Shown one piece after another: positions 22,515 to 34,300 of a stretch of 64,000 bases of DNA. A model generated the notes under the pieces. The model worked only from the letters and a program-made list of their open reading frames with translations. It was not told the DNA's origin and did not search any database. This DNA comes from Apoderus coryli. Its lineage: Eukaryota > Arthropoda > Insecta > Coleoptera > Attelabidae. The stretch spans positions 3,906,001 to 3,970,000 of the forward strand of contig OU452211.1 of assembly GCA_911728435.2 (NCBI GenBank). The letters run 5' to 3'. Made by a program: the position numbers and the translations under genes. Each line of letters opens with the position of its first letter. Position 1 is the first letter of the stretch.

Positions 22515-24530
22515 TTAACAAAAAAAAATGGAAAGCATTAGAAACTAGTAAACGCTGATTGTTCTTAAAATATTAACTAATTATTTATTTTCCAAGGCTG
22601 GTAAGATCTCCGTCGCTGTGCAGTGCCTGGCCTTTTACGTTTGATGCTTTTTGTTTGAGTTATGCTTAGAGCAGCGCAGTATACACAGTGTTAGGTTTTC
22701 TCCAGAGCCGATATTTCCGAAACCATATGTGCCAAAATTGAGTTAGCATACGAGATTTCTTTTGACTGTTTGTAGCTTTCCGGGAGAATAGGTATATAAG
22801 TGTGATCTTTCATCTAGCAGAGATCCCTCATTAGAAACGAGAGCTTTTTCTATTTATTTCGTCATTCGATGATATGTCATCGTCTATTATTTGTGTTAAT
22901 AGTTGGCATGAGTGTACCTACAAGTTGTAAGTACTGTCCTTGTCTCAGTTGTTGTTTGGCATCGCTATTTTGTGTTTCGATGTTTCTCGTGTTGTTGCTC
23001 TGAGACATGTTCTGTGTTGTTATGCTCATATTCTGCTTTAGTTCCTTCTCTTTTTATCGTTGACTCTTCAGCTAATTTCACATTTTGTTCGACATATTTT
23101 AGTTGTTCAAATTCAGCAAAGTATTTTTTTCTTATTCTATTTTGTGGTAAATTTCATATACATTAATTCGCAGTAGCCTGTAAAGTCAGTTTCGTCTTGA
23201 GTAGCTCTATAGTACTATCGAGACGGTTCTCATGATACTACCCGCTCTCAGTTGAGTAGGATTATCTACTTGTGTGTCAACAGATGCTTGTATGGAAGGG
23301 TTCTCAATCAGGGCTTCTGTGTCAGTTGCGCGGCTTCTGGTTTTGGTGTCATTGTGGAGAAAACCAATTGCTTCTTCCTCCTCCCTTATGGATACTTTAC
23401 CCGTTGGATGATTATTTATGTTTAGACTCTTTTAAAGCACCCCTAGGGCCACCTTCCACCTTCGATTGGGAGGGTATTTTACGTCCGGACTTAACTTTAA
23501 AATTGTAAATAATGGGCTCGTAGTGATGATTAAGTCAGGATTAGGCTATATGGGATTTAGTGTTGGGGCGGGTAGGAGTTAGGGAGTTAGGTCAGCGGAG
23601 AGCTGGACGACACTGGCTGTATCGTTTACGCATTACGATAGCGGTCAGTATACTGTTGGCTACAGTACACCTACCGGCCAGACATTCTATTATTATTATG
23701 CCGGTTTTTCTCAGGTGGTCCTGGATTTTATAGGCACTGATGCGGGAGAGTTCCAAGCATAGGGTCTAGGCTGTTTAATTTATGGTTGTGTTGAGGAAGT
23801 TACGAGTTAGAGAGCACGTATTTAGAATCACCGATTTTTGAGGTTATTCGTAGTTGGTGGGTTCCGCATTTGTTTAATTTGCTCAGCTAGCAGGATGTAT
23901 TTCTCTAATTCACTGGTTTTCTTTTGGATGTTGATGGAGTTTGGTAGGTGTTGTATTATTATTATAATGCTGTAGTATTTTTTTGTTATTTCCAATAAAC
24001 AACAAACTACCTACCTACTTTATTCAAAAATTAGGAATAAAAAAAATTGGGACACTTTTAAGTTGCTGCTGCCGTCTTGAGTACAATGATGTGCCACATG
24101 TGCGGAGTAAGATATGAAAATTTTTGAGAAACGGCGGGTTCTCTTAAAGAAAGCATATTTTAGTATTTTGACTTGCTATAACTGCACTGATAAAAACGTT
24201 AATTTCTTGTAAAGTACATTTTCTCAAAAGTACCACGCTTTTGATATATGCCAAATGAATTAGGCATTTAAATGTCTTTAAAACTGATTAATGCCGATTA
24301 TTTGGGAGAAAATTATATACACTTACTTAAAAAACAGAGTTCTAATGAATGAAAGTAAAAATTCTTGAAACAATAGCGTAAAAACCTACGTCTTGTACTT
24401 CAAAGTCATTAATTTATTTCAAGATTACAATATATTTCTCCAGAAAGCTATACCAATTTCTTAAGAAGTTCATGTATTTCATCGCAAAAATATTATGCGT
24501 TTGTGATAAGGAATAAAACTTTTTTGCCAA
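22515..24530. other. unassigned; 22600-23960 less AT-rich than flanks
   Basis: 22600-23960 has clearly higher GC than neighbouring DNA and several short frames (22912-23166, 23272-23508) with no recognisable domain. It ends in a TTATTATTATAAT tract (about 23945) followed by AATAAA at about 23993, as in some retroelement 3' ends. It may be the body of an unidentified transposon. Confidence 0.3.
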
Positions 24531-24739
24531 ACGTTCGATAGCTATTTTGGAAGATCGGTGCGATTTTCATAGAAGACGTGCAGTTGTTGCTCGAAAACTC
24601 AAAGTTCTTGTCACAAGTTCTTCAAAGCTTTGAACGAAGAGTTTATACTTCTTTCTTCTTTGATTAGTACAATGAAAGCATGCTTTCATTGACTAAATAA
24701 CAAATGCTCGTCTGACCCATTCGTCCTTGATTCGGACTA

Positions 24740-24880
24740 TATCTTGTTATGGTTCATCCACATAGCGAGATCGCCCGATTTGAGGCCCTTAGACTCTCAA
24801 AAACTGTGTTTACCTGAATAAGACAGAATTTAGATGAATTAAGGCACCGCATTCAAATCGAGATCCAATTGATCACACTA
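24740..24880 (+). pseudogene. mariner/IS630 transposase 3' fragment
   Basis: The frame reads ARSPDLRPLDSQKLCLPE, a decayed PxRSPDLTPLDFFLWG motif with the third catalytic Asp. Then DELRHRIQIEIQLI matches 'ELRQRIxxEC' of the C-terminus. Stops interrupt it. Confidence 0.6.
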
Positions 24881-24889
24881 GTGATCATA

Positions 24890-25420
24890 GAAAACGGGCA
24901 ATGTTCTATTTAAGAATTTGGGGGTTATGTGAACTTTTATCACCTGGTTAAAGTGATGTTAACCAAAAACTAACAGATTCATCCTATGATTTCCCAAAAT
25001 CATATTCCAAAATTTACCTCAATTATTGGGTGAAGCGTTTAGGCGCCATCGTGGAAGAATACATACAGATAGACAGACTTCCATCTGGAAATGGTCTTAG
25101 TCGTCTCAGGGAACTTCAAAATGGATATATCCGTATTTATCTCAATTTTGTTTTCTGTGAATTCACAAGTAAAATTACACACTGTATTAGGATTTACTCT
25201 ATCTCCGGTTTTTTATCAGGCTTATAATAAATTAATTTATTTACATAATCTGTCTAGAAGTATATAATTGCAATTTAAAAACAAATATTTCAATTATTAA
25301 TCTCATAAATCGTCAAATAATCAACTAGTAAACTTGGTGTTGATTCAAATTAACCTCATTCTGGTTAATCTCTCGACTATTGTTATACTTTTAATTTGAA
25401 ACATATTTTAAAAAACACGA
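24890..25420. other. 5' flank of phosphatase gene 2
   Basis: AT-rich sequence with no clear TATA box or repeat. The 65-codon frame at 25030-25227 is not recognisable. Confidence 0.35.
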
Positions 25421-25424
25421 AAAA

Positions 25425-28350
25425 ATGATACTATACAGTTTACTAATTTCATTTTTCGTATTATACATCAACAACATATCTGAAGTAGAATGTGCTCAGA
25501 ATGATAACTTACTTACAGTTGCAGTGGTGAGTGGCAGCCTATCGAAAGATAAATACTCAATAAGTATTATAGTTGACAACATGTTATGTTGTTTCAGGTT
25601 TTCAGACATGGTGCTCGAACACCTAAAGATTTCTATACAAATGATCCTTACACTCCAGCTTACGAATACTGGCCTGAAGGTTCTGGTCAACTCACAGAGG
25701 TAAGTTCCTAAGTTTTCCCGATAAAAAGTAGTAAAGTACCTTTATCACCAATATCCGGTAATCATAATTTGCATTGTAAATAATAAATACAGTCGAATCT
25801 CTATGTAGTGAAAGACCAAAGTGTCGACCAAAATTGCACTATAGAGAGTTTTTTACTATATAAAGAAACAAGCAACAAAAAAAACGTTTTTTGGTTTGTA
25901 CTTTTTCAGTATATTTCTTAAAACAGTAACGCTTGCAACTCAACCACCCTCCACTAGCTTGAAAATTAACGCCGAATTTTGCAGCAACAGCAATTTTTTT
26001 GCAGCCTTTATCAACTTCCTCCAAAACTGTACACACACACTTGGACATCTTGCTTGATTCTTAAACAAAAACCAACTGAACCTAAATTTGCGATTTACTA
26101 TGCCTCGACTATAAATTGGGTTAGGATTTCCCCAGGTGTCTCACAGAAACCTACCGACTTTATTGCCTACCATAAGGCGTTATGAACGCGTTAAGAACAT
26201 TTTCAAAAGAATGCGATATAAAAATGTAAATGGGAAACCCGAAAAGGCCAAGATCGCAATAAATTCATAATAATGTATACATAAAAGCCCGATAAAAATT
26301 TTATTAAGTATATAAAGTGCTACTCATTGTAAAGATTCACAATATGCAGGGCTTTTTACATTAAATTTCATTAAAATATTCTAGGTCTTGAAGAAATTGC
26401 ACTGTCAATAGTTTTTCACTAAGTATATAGAGTTTCATTATAAACAGTGTCGACTGTAATAAAACGTGATAGCTCTGCTTATTCACTTTAATCCTCTACG
26501 AAATCATGGCTCAAGTCCTTGAAGGATTTATCGAAATCAAAACAAGTGTAAATCATATAATGGCCTACTTAAAAGAGTTTCTGAAACCTTTTTGGACAAG
26601 TAATTTAAAAATCTTGAAAACACATCAACATTCAGGTGTAAATTACTCGAAAACGGTCAAGTTTATAACATTTTGACATTTGTACCTTTTTTATGTAATA
26701 TAAATCAAGCTTTGATTTTTTGATATCTTTTGTATATAATTCTGATGAAACCATTGCATTCCAGCCCCTCGTAAGTTACGCCTCTGAATAAACTATGAAG
26801 GTTCCGACATATTGGTTGCATTTCTCAATAAAAACAACGCCGCTATATCAAATTGCATTTGATAGTTTCCATGAAATTGCCAAAATACGATTTTAGCGTG
26901 TGATCGGGTGCATTTTCGGAAGTAGTTGCAAAGTACACTTATTTTTTGATGTACTATACGACCTTCAAATTTTGGTACAACTTGTATATTGTGTTTCATA
27001 CCTATGCTATGTTTTAATTTATTAAATACTTATTTAGTTAAGTATGCGTAATTTTGTACTTGTTCAAATTATTTTTCTTTTGTACTTATATCTTTGTTTA
27101 TTATTTAGTAGTTTGCTAAAAATCAAACATCGGTAATTTTGTGTAAAATAAATAAAAAAAGCTTTTACGTACCAATGGTTTTAATTTAATAACGAACATT
27201 GTTACCGCCCTCGTAAGAATAATTTTTAAACATGCGTGCATAGATGCCCCCGTATTTCGCTTTCTCGGCTATGTTGCATGGTATGCGACTTTTCTCTGTA
27301 AATGCCAGACAAAGGATACCAACAGAGTGGGTATACTATCTCTTTTAAATTATATCTATGTTTTAACTAAATAAAGGTCTAAAACAATTTGAGGCCAGTT
27401 GCTCTAATAGTCCTAAACTCGCATTTATTTTACAGGAAGGTAAGAACCAACATTACGCATTAGGTCTATGGCTACGCAACCGCTATAACGGATGGTTACC
27501 CGAACCATATAATGTAAGCGACATCTACGTGCAAAGCACCAGTTACGATAGAACAATAATGTCAGCACAATGTAACTTAGCAGGACTGTATCAACCAACA
27601 TCAGAACAAGTTTGGAATGCTTCAGTACCGAACTGGCAACCGATTCCTGTATATTCTGTACCAAAGAAACAAGACGCTGTACTGGCAATGAAGCTAGACT
27701 GTCCTAAATGGAACCGATTACGAGAAAAAGTTGAATCTGAGAAACTCTTTGTGGAATTATACAAAAATTATAGCGATGTGTTTAAATATCTTTCCAAACA
27801 TACTGGAGACTCAATTAAAACTCTTAAGAATGTTAAGGAGCTGTACGATACTTTGTGGATTGAAAAGGAACAGTATAATATGGAGTTGCCGTCATGGACT
27901 GATTCAGTATACCCAAAAACGTTAGAATATCTAACTTCATATTCATTTATTCAAGATACGTACACAACAACTTTAGCAAGACTTAAAGCTGGACGATTTT
28001 TCCGAACGATTTATAAAATATTCAAGGCTATTAAGGAGGAAACTGATACTCCACCAAAAATTAATTTGTATTCAGCTCATGAATCAACATTAGCAAATAT
28101 CTTAAATTCGATGAATGCATTTGATATGGAAAGACCACCGTATGCCAGTGCAGTTATTTTTGAATTGAGAACAAACGAAGCACTAGGACTGTACGTAAAT
28201 GTGATTTACAAAAAAAATGTTCAGTTAATTGATTTGAAAGTGATGCAATGTGATTTTGATTGTACAATTAAGCAATTCAAGAAGCAATTAGATGATGTTA
28301 TAATTAAGAGTGCAGATTGGACTAAAGAATGTAATGAAGACGAAGATTGA
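25425..28350 (+). CDS. secreted histidine acid phosphatase, paralogue 2 (three exons)
   Basis: Exons 25425-25526, 25598-25699 and 27436-28350 join in phase 0 to 372 residues. The first two exons are exactly 102 bp, as in paralogue 1, and intron positions are identical. Residues 1 to about 23 (MILYSLLISFFVLYINNISE) are a signal peptide. VFRHGARTP gives nucleophile His38; SYDRTIMSA supplies the phosphate-binding Arg; YSAHESTLA gives His283-Glu284, again Glu for the usual Asp. It keeps the VPKKQDAVLAMKLD block that paralogue 1 lacks, so this copy looks closer to the ancestral form. The protein ends KECNEDED. The second intron (1.74 kb) contains a pogo-like element. No AATAAA lies before the palindrome at 28377; the first is at 28405, inside its left arm. 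Confidence 0.9.
25790..26456. mobile_element. pogo/Tigger-like non-autonomous element in intron 2
   Basis: The ends CAGTCGAATCTCTAT (25790) and the complement of GTTTATAATGAAACTCTATATAC-type sequence ending TCGACTG (26456) are inverted repeats flanked by TA. Internal TGCACTATAGAGAG / CTATAGAG-like subterminal repeats also mirror each other. It is about 667 bp. The minus strand at 25950-26048 retains VLEEVDKGCKKIAVAAKFGV, resembling the N-terminal CENP-B/psq helix-turn-helix of pogo transposases. The DDE domain is absent. Confidence 0.75.
26457..27435. other. remainder of intron 2 of phosphatase gene 2
   Basis: AT-rich intron sequence ending TTTATTTTACAG before exon 3. No recognisable feature was seen. 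Confidence 0.5.
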
Positions 28351-28376
28351 AATGTTGCTTTAACCATTTTTGTAAC

Positions 28377-28623
28377 ATTAAGAGGATTTCATGTCCGTAA
28401 ATATAATAAATGAAAATAATTTCGTGGCAAAGCGGACTAAAATGTTGGCTTTACCTACACAAGGAATTTTGTTTAATTTAACAGGGCCCCAGTCTAATTC
28501 GATAGAAACCAGACCGAGGCTACCTAAAAAAAATTCCTTGTGTAGGTAAAGCCAACATTTTAGTCCGCTTTGCCACGAAATTATTTTCATTTATTATATT
28601 TACGGACATGAAATCCTCTTAAT
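28377..28623. repeat. perfect palindrome, 94-bp arms, 59-bp loop
   Basis: 28377-28470 and 28530-28623 are exact reverse complements over 94 bp (outer end ATTAAGAGGATTTCATGTCC, inner end ACACAAGGAATTTT). The loop (28471-28529) contains AACAGGGCCCCAGTCTAATT. It begins 26 bp after the stop codon of phosphatase gene 2, so any read-through mRNA would form a long perfect hairpin. Perfect identity implies recent origin or active homogenisation. Confidence 0.95.
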
Positions 28624-29117
28624 TTTTCATTATTTGGCATTAAACATCGACGGCAGAACGCTTGGAGACCACCGTCCGAGCATTGCTGAAACCCAAATAT
28701 TTGGGAGATGCTGGCAGAAGGATAAAATGGTCTCCTGCTAGCGTTTTGTGTTCATACTATTTTTATTTATATTTATTTCTATTTATACGACTGGTTTTAC
28801 CTATACATTGAGTTTGTTCGGCCTCTGCATGGTATGGGATATGCATTACTATGTACATGTAGATGATATATGTTTACATGTGTCTACTGTTGTGTATCCT
28901 ATTGTGCTTAAATGCAGGCCGATATTTGTGATGGGCAGCGACTATGGTGCTCTGACGAGCTCATAACAAGAGCGAAACGAATTCGTCAGTACCTGTCGAC
29001 CCATGCCTCGGTCTGGTTTCTATCGAATTAGACTGGGGCCCTGTTAAATTAAACAAAATTCCTTGTGTAGGTAAAGCCAACATTTTAGTCCGCTTTGCCA
29101 CGAAATTATTTTCATTT
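28408..29117. mobile_element. inverted-repeat unit with 113-bp perfect ends and an internal hammerhead
   Basis: 28408-28520 and 29005-29117 are exact reverse complements over 113 bp, including the palindrome's loop (GCCTCGGTCTGGTTTCTATC to the TTATTTTCATTT end). The roughly 480 bp between include a second copy of the arm (28530-28623), an unassigned 28624-28945 stretch, and a hammerhead motif at 28946-28993 that directly precedes the 29005 copy. I infer a small hammerhead-bearing retroelement (Penelope-terminal or retrozyme-like) present as inverted copies. No reading frame is credible. Confidence 0.6.
28946..28993 (+). ncRNA. hammerhead ribozyme
   Basis: All parts are present. Stem I is GGTGCT (28946-28951) with AGTACC (28988-28993), one G-U wobble. 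Core CTGACGA is 28952-28958. Stem II is GCTC/GAGC with a 7-nt loop. GAAA is 28974-28977. Stem III is CGA/TCG with a 2-nt loop. The cleavage triplet is GTC, ending at 28987. This is the type I order seen in retroelement and satellite hammerheads. Self-cleavage of the + strand RNA after 28987 is expected; activity is inferred from structure only. Confidence 0.85.
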
Positions 29118-29119
29118 TT

Positions 29120-30080
29120 GTAACTTTTTGTTAAAATTTCCTGTTATATACTTCAAGTAATATATATACAGTACGCCCCTTTTTACTTGTCTGTCTACAT
29201 TCCTACACGGAAAGAATTATCGTAGCGAGTTCTATCTGAAAAATATTTTTAGGATTTTTATAGTCAACGCAATCAGTTTTTCAGTTAACACGGAAAGGCC
29301 TTTAGATTTCACATCCTTATGAAAATATTATATACACAGTCAACTTGATTATAGTTAGATAATCATAATAATTTAGTTTTATCCTCACTAGAAATACACA
29401 TTAGCGCCAAAAGCTAGCTAACTGCTGACAATGCCATGATGATTATGTCTTCTGATTATTTTCACTTCGGCGAAGTTGAAGAGAAGATCCAAAAAAAGAT
29501 AGTTTTGAAAATACACGGGTTTCCGTTTTAAAAAAATTAACTCCGAGCTAAAAAAAATGCGAAAAAGTGTATTTTACCGCACGCTCGTAAGAAAATATGT
29601 TTTGGCTTTGAAGTATTACAAACACATAGTTTGTTGTGTTCTCTCTAAATAGTTCAATATCATACATATACATTTTTCTTGAAATATTCATATTCAAAAA
29701 TATTTATTTATTTAAACCAATAACCCATAATTTTATACTGGAATAATAATCGGTAATAAATAGTCCTAGATACCTCGATAATTTGGGGATATTTTTAATA
29801 TTTTATGTAATATTTTTCGTAAGGTCACAATCAAAAAAATAAAAACTATAACGTTGACGTGTCTATCATAAATAATTTAACGAATTTCTGTTTTGTTACG
29901 TAATGAAAGTAAAATCAAAACTTGAACATTTAACTGGGTATGAATTATAAAATAGTATCGAGCGAGGGTAGGTAGGATGAGTGGGCCGCACCGAACCCTA
30001 CACTGCGACCACCGCAGCTTCAAGATTGTTACGTTACGCTCAATTTCTGTCTGGTTTTAATTACGACATCCAATATAGGA
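29120..30080. other. no gene recognised
   Basis: AT-rich DNA. 29975-30060 becomes more GC-rich as it approaches the RNase H relic and may be part of that LINE's 3' end. Confidence 0.35.
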
Positions 30081-30084
30081 AATC

Positions 30085-30262
30085 AAGCGACCACAAAAAC
30101 GACCAGTTGCTGGTTCCGGTCCGGTAAATTCCCTTTCAGCCTCTTCGCTTGCCAGAGCGTCGGCCTTATCATTTCTCTTTAGATCAGAGTGGTCAGGGAT
30201 CCAGATATTAGAGAGTCTGTTAGGGCCTCTATGGCCGCTTGGCTATCAGAGAAGAGTGCTCC
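30085..30262 (-). pseudogene. LINE RNase H fragment (R1/I group)
   Basis: The minus strand reads LLSDSQAAIEALTDSLIS, then after a gap IWIPDHSDLKRNDKADALAS, ending EEAEREFTGPEPATGRFCGR. This matches the RNase H core of R1/I-type LINEs (SDSQAAIKAL..., WVPGHSxIxGNExADxLAxxG, GPEP). DSQ and the DKAD acidic residues are present; the expected PGH is PDH. About 60 codons remain, with frame breaks. Confidence 0.75.
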
Positions 30263-30264
30263 TG

Positions 30265-30900
30265 CATCGAGCTAGGGTTTTTTAAAATAATTTCCCACAT
30301 TCATATAAGGTTGAAATTATGGTGCTGCAAACCAAGTCTTTCCTCACACAATTTTTGCATCAAACGGATTCGAAATGGTACAATAGCATTTAGAATCAAC
30401 TGTTCCATCCTTTGCCATGAGCTTTTCCTATCTTTGAACCGCCTTTTGCTCTTGTGGCTATTAGTGAATGCAAACGCAGTTTCATTCATTCTTTGTCCCG
30501 TGCCATGACATGTGAATTACGTTCACGATTTGTACGACCAGGTTTAAATTCTTCCTGTGACAGCTGAAAAAAGCAAACAGATTTTTCTCTAATAGTTTCT
30601 GTGTGATAGAAAATGCAGCGAATGAAACTAAGTACATTTAGCCACAATAGACACTAAGACAATCTAGGAAGCGAGCTAGATATAATAGGATCAGAAATGA
30701 GAGTGCTTGAAAAGGCTTGACTGAAAGCATCGCATCTCTAAAGCTCTTTATATATGGATATTTGTCTAATATAGAAAGTTTCCACCTAGAATTTTAATTA
30801 CAAGTTTAATTTCATTACAATTTAATTACAAGTGTTTGATAAGTGGCTGATTTTTGAACTGAATATATGAATTAATTATTTATTGCTTTAGCATTAATAT
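30265..30900. other. no gene recognised
   Basis: Opposing 62- and 89-codon frames at 30239-30508 show no domain. The rest is AT-rich. Confidence 0.3.
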
Positions 30901-30904
30901 ACCT

Positions 30905-31320
30905 AATTACCAAGGAAAACACTAGCCAAATTTTTGCTATCAGGTACTTATTAATTGAGATTTCCACAAAAATATATCTTCAAATTTGAAAAAATTACCC
31001 ATGTTTGTACTCAATAACTATTTAATCTTTCCGCTTTAAAATACCTCATTACCTAATCTCATCCTTTCTCTTTGAAAGCCTATAAAAATTTTTGTTACCA
31101 GGTACTTATTAGTCGAGATTTCCATCCACAAAAATATGCCTGCAAAGTCGAAATTTGATGATTATTAACTATGTTTTAAACTAACTGTTTAATATTGCAG
31201 CTTCAAAATACTTTATTACCTAATGCCATCTTAACTCTTTAACACCTTTTCAAAATTTTGCTACCAGACACGTATTAGTGGAGATTTCCACCTGCAAAAA
31301 TATGTCTGCAAATCGATTGT
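30905..31320. repeat. tandem repeat, ~160-bp unit, about 2.7 copies
   Basis: CAGGTACTTATTAATTGAGA and ATTTCCACAAAAATAT blocks recur at about 30941, 31099 and 31265 (spacings about 158 and 166 bp), as do CTTTAAAATACCTCATTACC and its variants at about 31032 and 31205. Divergence is around 20% by eye, so the array is old. Confidence 0.75.
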
Positions 31321-31324
31321 ATTC

Positions 31325-34300
31325 GAATCTCTCTCTTAAAACTGACCGCAGATCCTGCAGAGAGAATAGCCGAATACTTGATAACAGAATACTACAGAAT
31401 ACATTAAATCGGCATCAAGATAGAGACGTACGATGTCTGAAACCAGCTCTAACTTGAAACAACCTTTAATGAATCCAGAAACTAAAAAAAAAATTGTTTT
31501 TGTTTATATAACTAATCTAATTTTGCCCAGATGCCTTCTCGTTGAAATGCGCGGTTCCCGTCTCCGCAAAATAATCAGTCTAGCCATGACCTTCGTTTGT
31601 ATAAGTCCCGTGAAAATGTAAACCACAAGGGAATCTACCTACCGTAAATTAATATTGGTTAATCATTGAAAAATGAGTTCCATATTTCACACTCTATATA
31701 TAAAACACTACTCTACATTCATTGCAGATATTACCGCCCCTAGCCGCCCTTGCCCACCTAGAGGTGGGCAATAATCAGTCCCCAGAATAGGGCGGAAGAG
31801 TTACTCCCGTTTAAAAGCCTGTAATATGGTTGGTATATATATGTGGATATGAAAGGTAGCGAAAAGTACGGCCTTGTTCACAATAATGTATGTTATAACG
31901 TGGAACTGGATTGCCAGGCGAAAACTGACAAATTGAACCTATGATTTTGAAATCAACTTTATATATGCTTTTAGTTTATAGTAACAACTATAATTTGCTA
32001 CGTAAGATATGAAATACATACTCCGCGAAAGCTTTTATCGAATTTTGAACTTTCATAACTTTTTCGCTTATCTCTCGATTTTAATGATCTTTTAAGAATC
32101 ATTTTGTAGGCAATCTCATCGCGCTTAAGTAGATTATTTAAAATTAAACATATTATTGTCGCTGTCATGTTGTACGAGAGGAAATAAAAAGTTGGTTTTG
32201 AGCTTAATTTTGAAAACCTTGTCGAGTTATTCCAGAGGCCAAGTAATTTTAAAAACTAATGGGTGGGGTATTGTTTTAGTTTTGTTCGATATAATGATAT
32301 TTAAAACAGACCCTAACCTTAAACCTTAAGATGAATCTCACTCTCCTTAGATATGAAGTCACAATACAACGATCATTTCTCTTGGACGAAAACATTGTCT
32401 ATATGAAGACAAACGAGCATACACACGTTGCACTGTAGTTCGTAAACAACTATATCTATTTGGTCTCTACCATAGCTTCTATATCTTTGTTGTGACGCTA
32501 ATTTATTAAAGCTCATTATTTGGTTGGTGCCTCCTCTATTTAAAATTCGACATGTTAGTGAGTTGCTTAATTGATTAAATACCCAAATAATGAGCTTTAA
32601 TGGCCTCTACCATCTGGAATCCGAAATACAATAGCCGATCCCACTTCTGACCTTAAAATCAATATTTACCAGATTTTAGATTTCCCTGGAAACAAACTAA
32701 TAATGGATGAGCTGACTAAGATTAGGACCGAAACATTGAACAATGTTTTTTTCTTGCTGAACATCATTATCTCCAGCACAAATAATGCTATTGACAAGAC
32801 TCAACAACAAAATGATTATTTAGGAAATATGCAGGTTTCAACAGCAAGAGAATTTAAAAGTTCCGAGCTTGCCGAACAGTCCACAGTATTTTTCAAACTC
32901 ACACTGAAACACAACGTTTTGCGCCTGCTTAATTTCAAATTAACAACTTGCATTCGATGGAACCACCTGCGAATGTTTTAAAGCACAATTAAAATTGGTA
33001 CAACACAAAATAGTCATAAAAGGGTCGGCCAGTCTCAATCAAGAAATGTGTCCCCGCAATAAAATAATATGCGTACGGCAAAGTGTCTATTAAAAATATA
33101 TTTTTATAATTTTCTATATGGTCAGGTTTTTGAAATAGAAATGCTGTTATGATTCTATCAAATTCCTTAGATATATACAAATACAATTCTATACCCCAAT
33201 ACGTTTGTGGTAATAAACCGCACTTTTTATTGACAAAGACATCTTATTCGAGTTGATACTATTTTTCTTTTCCGGATATGTCCTTAAAGAATCGTTTCTT
33301 TTTCTTTTATTCAGTTTTTATGACCAGAAACCGCATCGGTAAGGAAAAAAAGGAAGTGAGAAACTGCCGAAAGGACAGATTGATATATCGATGATATTGT
33401 GTTACAATTTTATGTAGGTATTTATGTTTGCCGAATTGTAAGGAAATAATTCTGCTTAGTTGAAAGCACCATTCAATTTTAGGCTAATTTGCTACATACA
33501 AAATACTTACCTATGCTTGATTGTTACTACTGTTTAAAAAAAGTATCAGTTAAAGTGACTTGATTTAGACATTTAAGTATTGAGCAAATCCATAAAATTG
33601 GTACGACAACGATAATGCGAGGACGCCATTATTCCTTAATGCACAGGAAACAAATTGCCACGATTCTTGAAAGTAATGATCTCTGAATACATGTGCTTTA
33701 AGCTATGGACTTTGGTCAACAAATTAAGTTGTTCTATTTGAGGTTCTGTAGGTCTTATTAGTTCGGGTGTAATATGATTACCATATGCCAAAGAGCAAAC
33801 ATCTTACACATGCATTCTGAATTCGCTGTATCTAAGTCTAATTTGGTAAAATTGCAATAACTGCTTCTACCCGTTTTAGCAAGAACTCTACTAGTTTTTG
33901 ACTGAATATTTCAACATTTGTGACGTTTTTGGATTTTCGTCATGTTTTACAGTTTGCTCAATACGTTTGCTGGGGCTAAAGAAAGTTTCTCGATCTGACT
34001 GCGAAGTGTGCTTTATCTCAGAGTGAGCTTTTTCCAGTCTAATATGAACTAGTTTTCTTATGTGGTGAAATAAGCGTTTACTGTGCTATTTGAACACCTC
34101 GTATCAAGATATGTATCATTAAACTTACAACAACCGTATCAAATTTGTTTCCTTACAAGTTGAGGGTATTCAAAATTGCAAGACACGTACCTGCGCCAAC
34201 TTCTTATATTATATGTTCAATATTCTATATCTTAACAATATATCCATGAGGAATGATTTCAAATAGTTATTGCATATATTGTACCTATTATAGTTCACTT

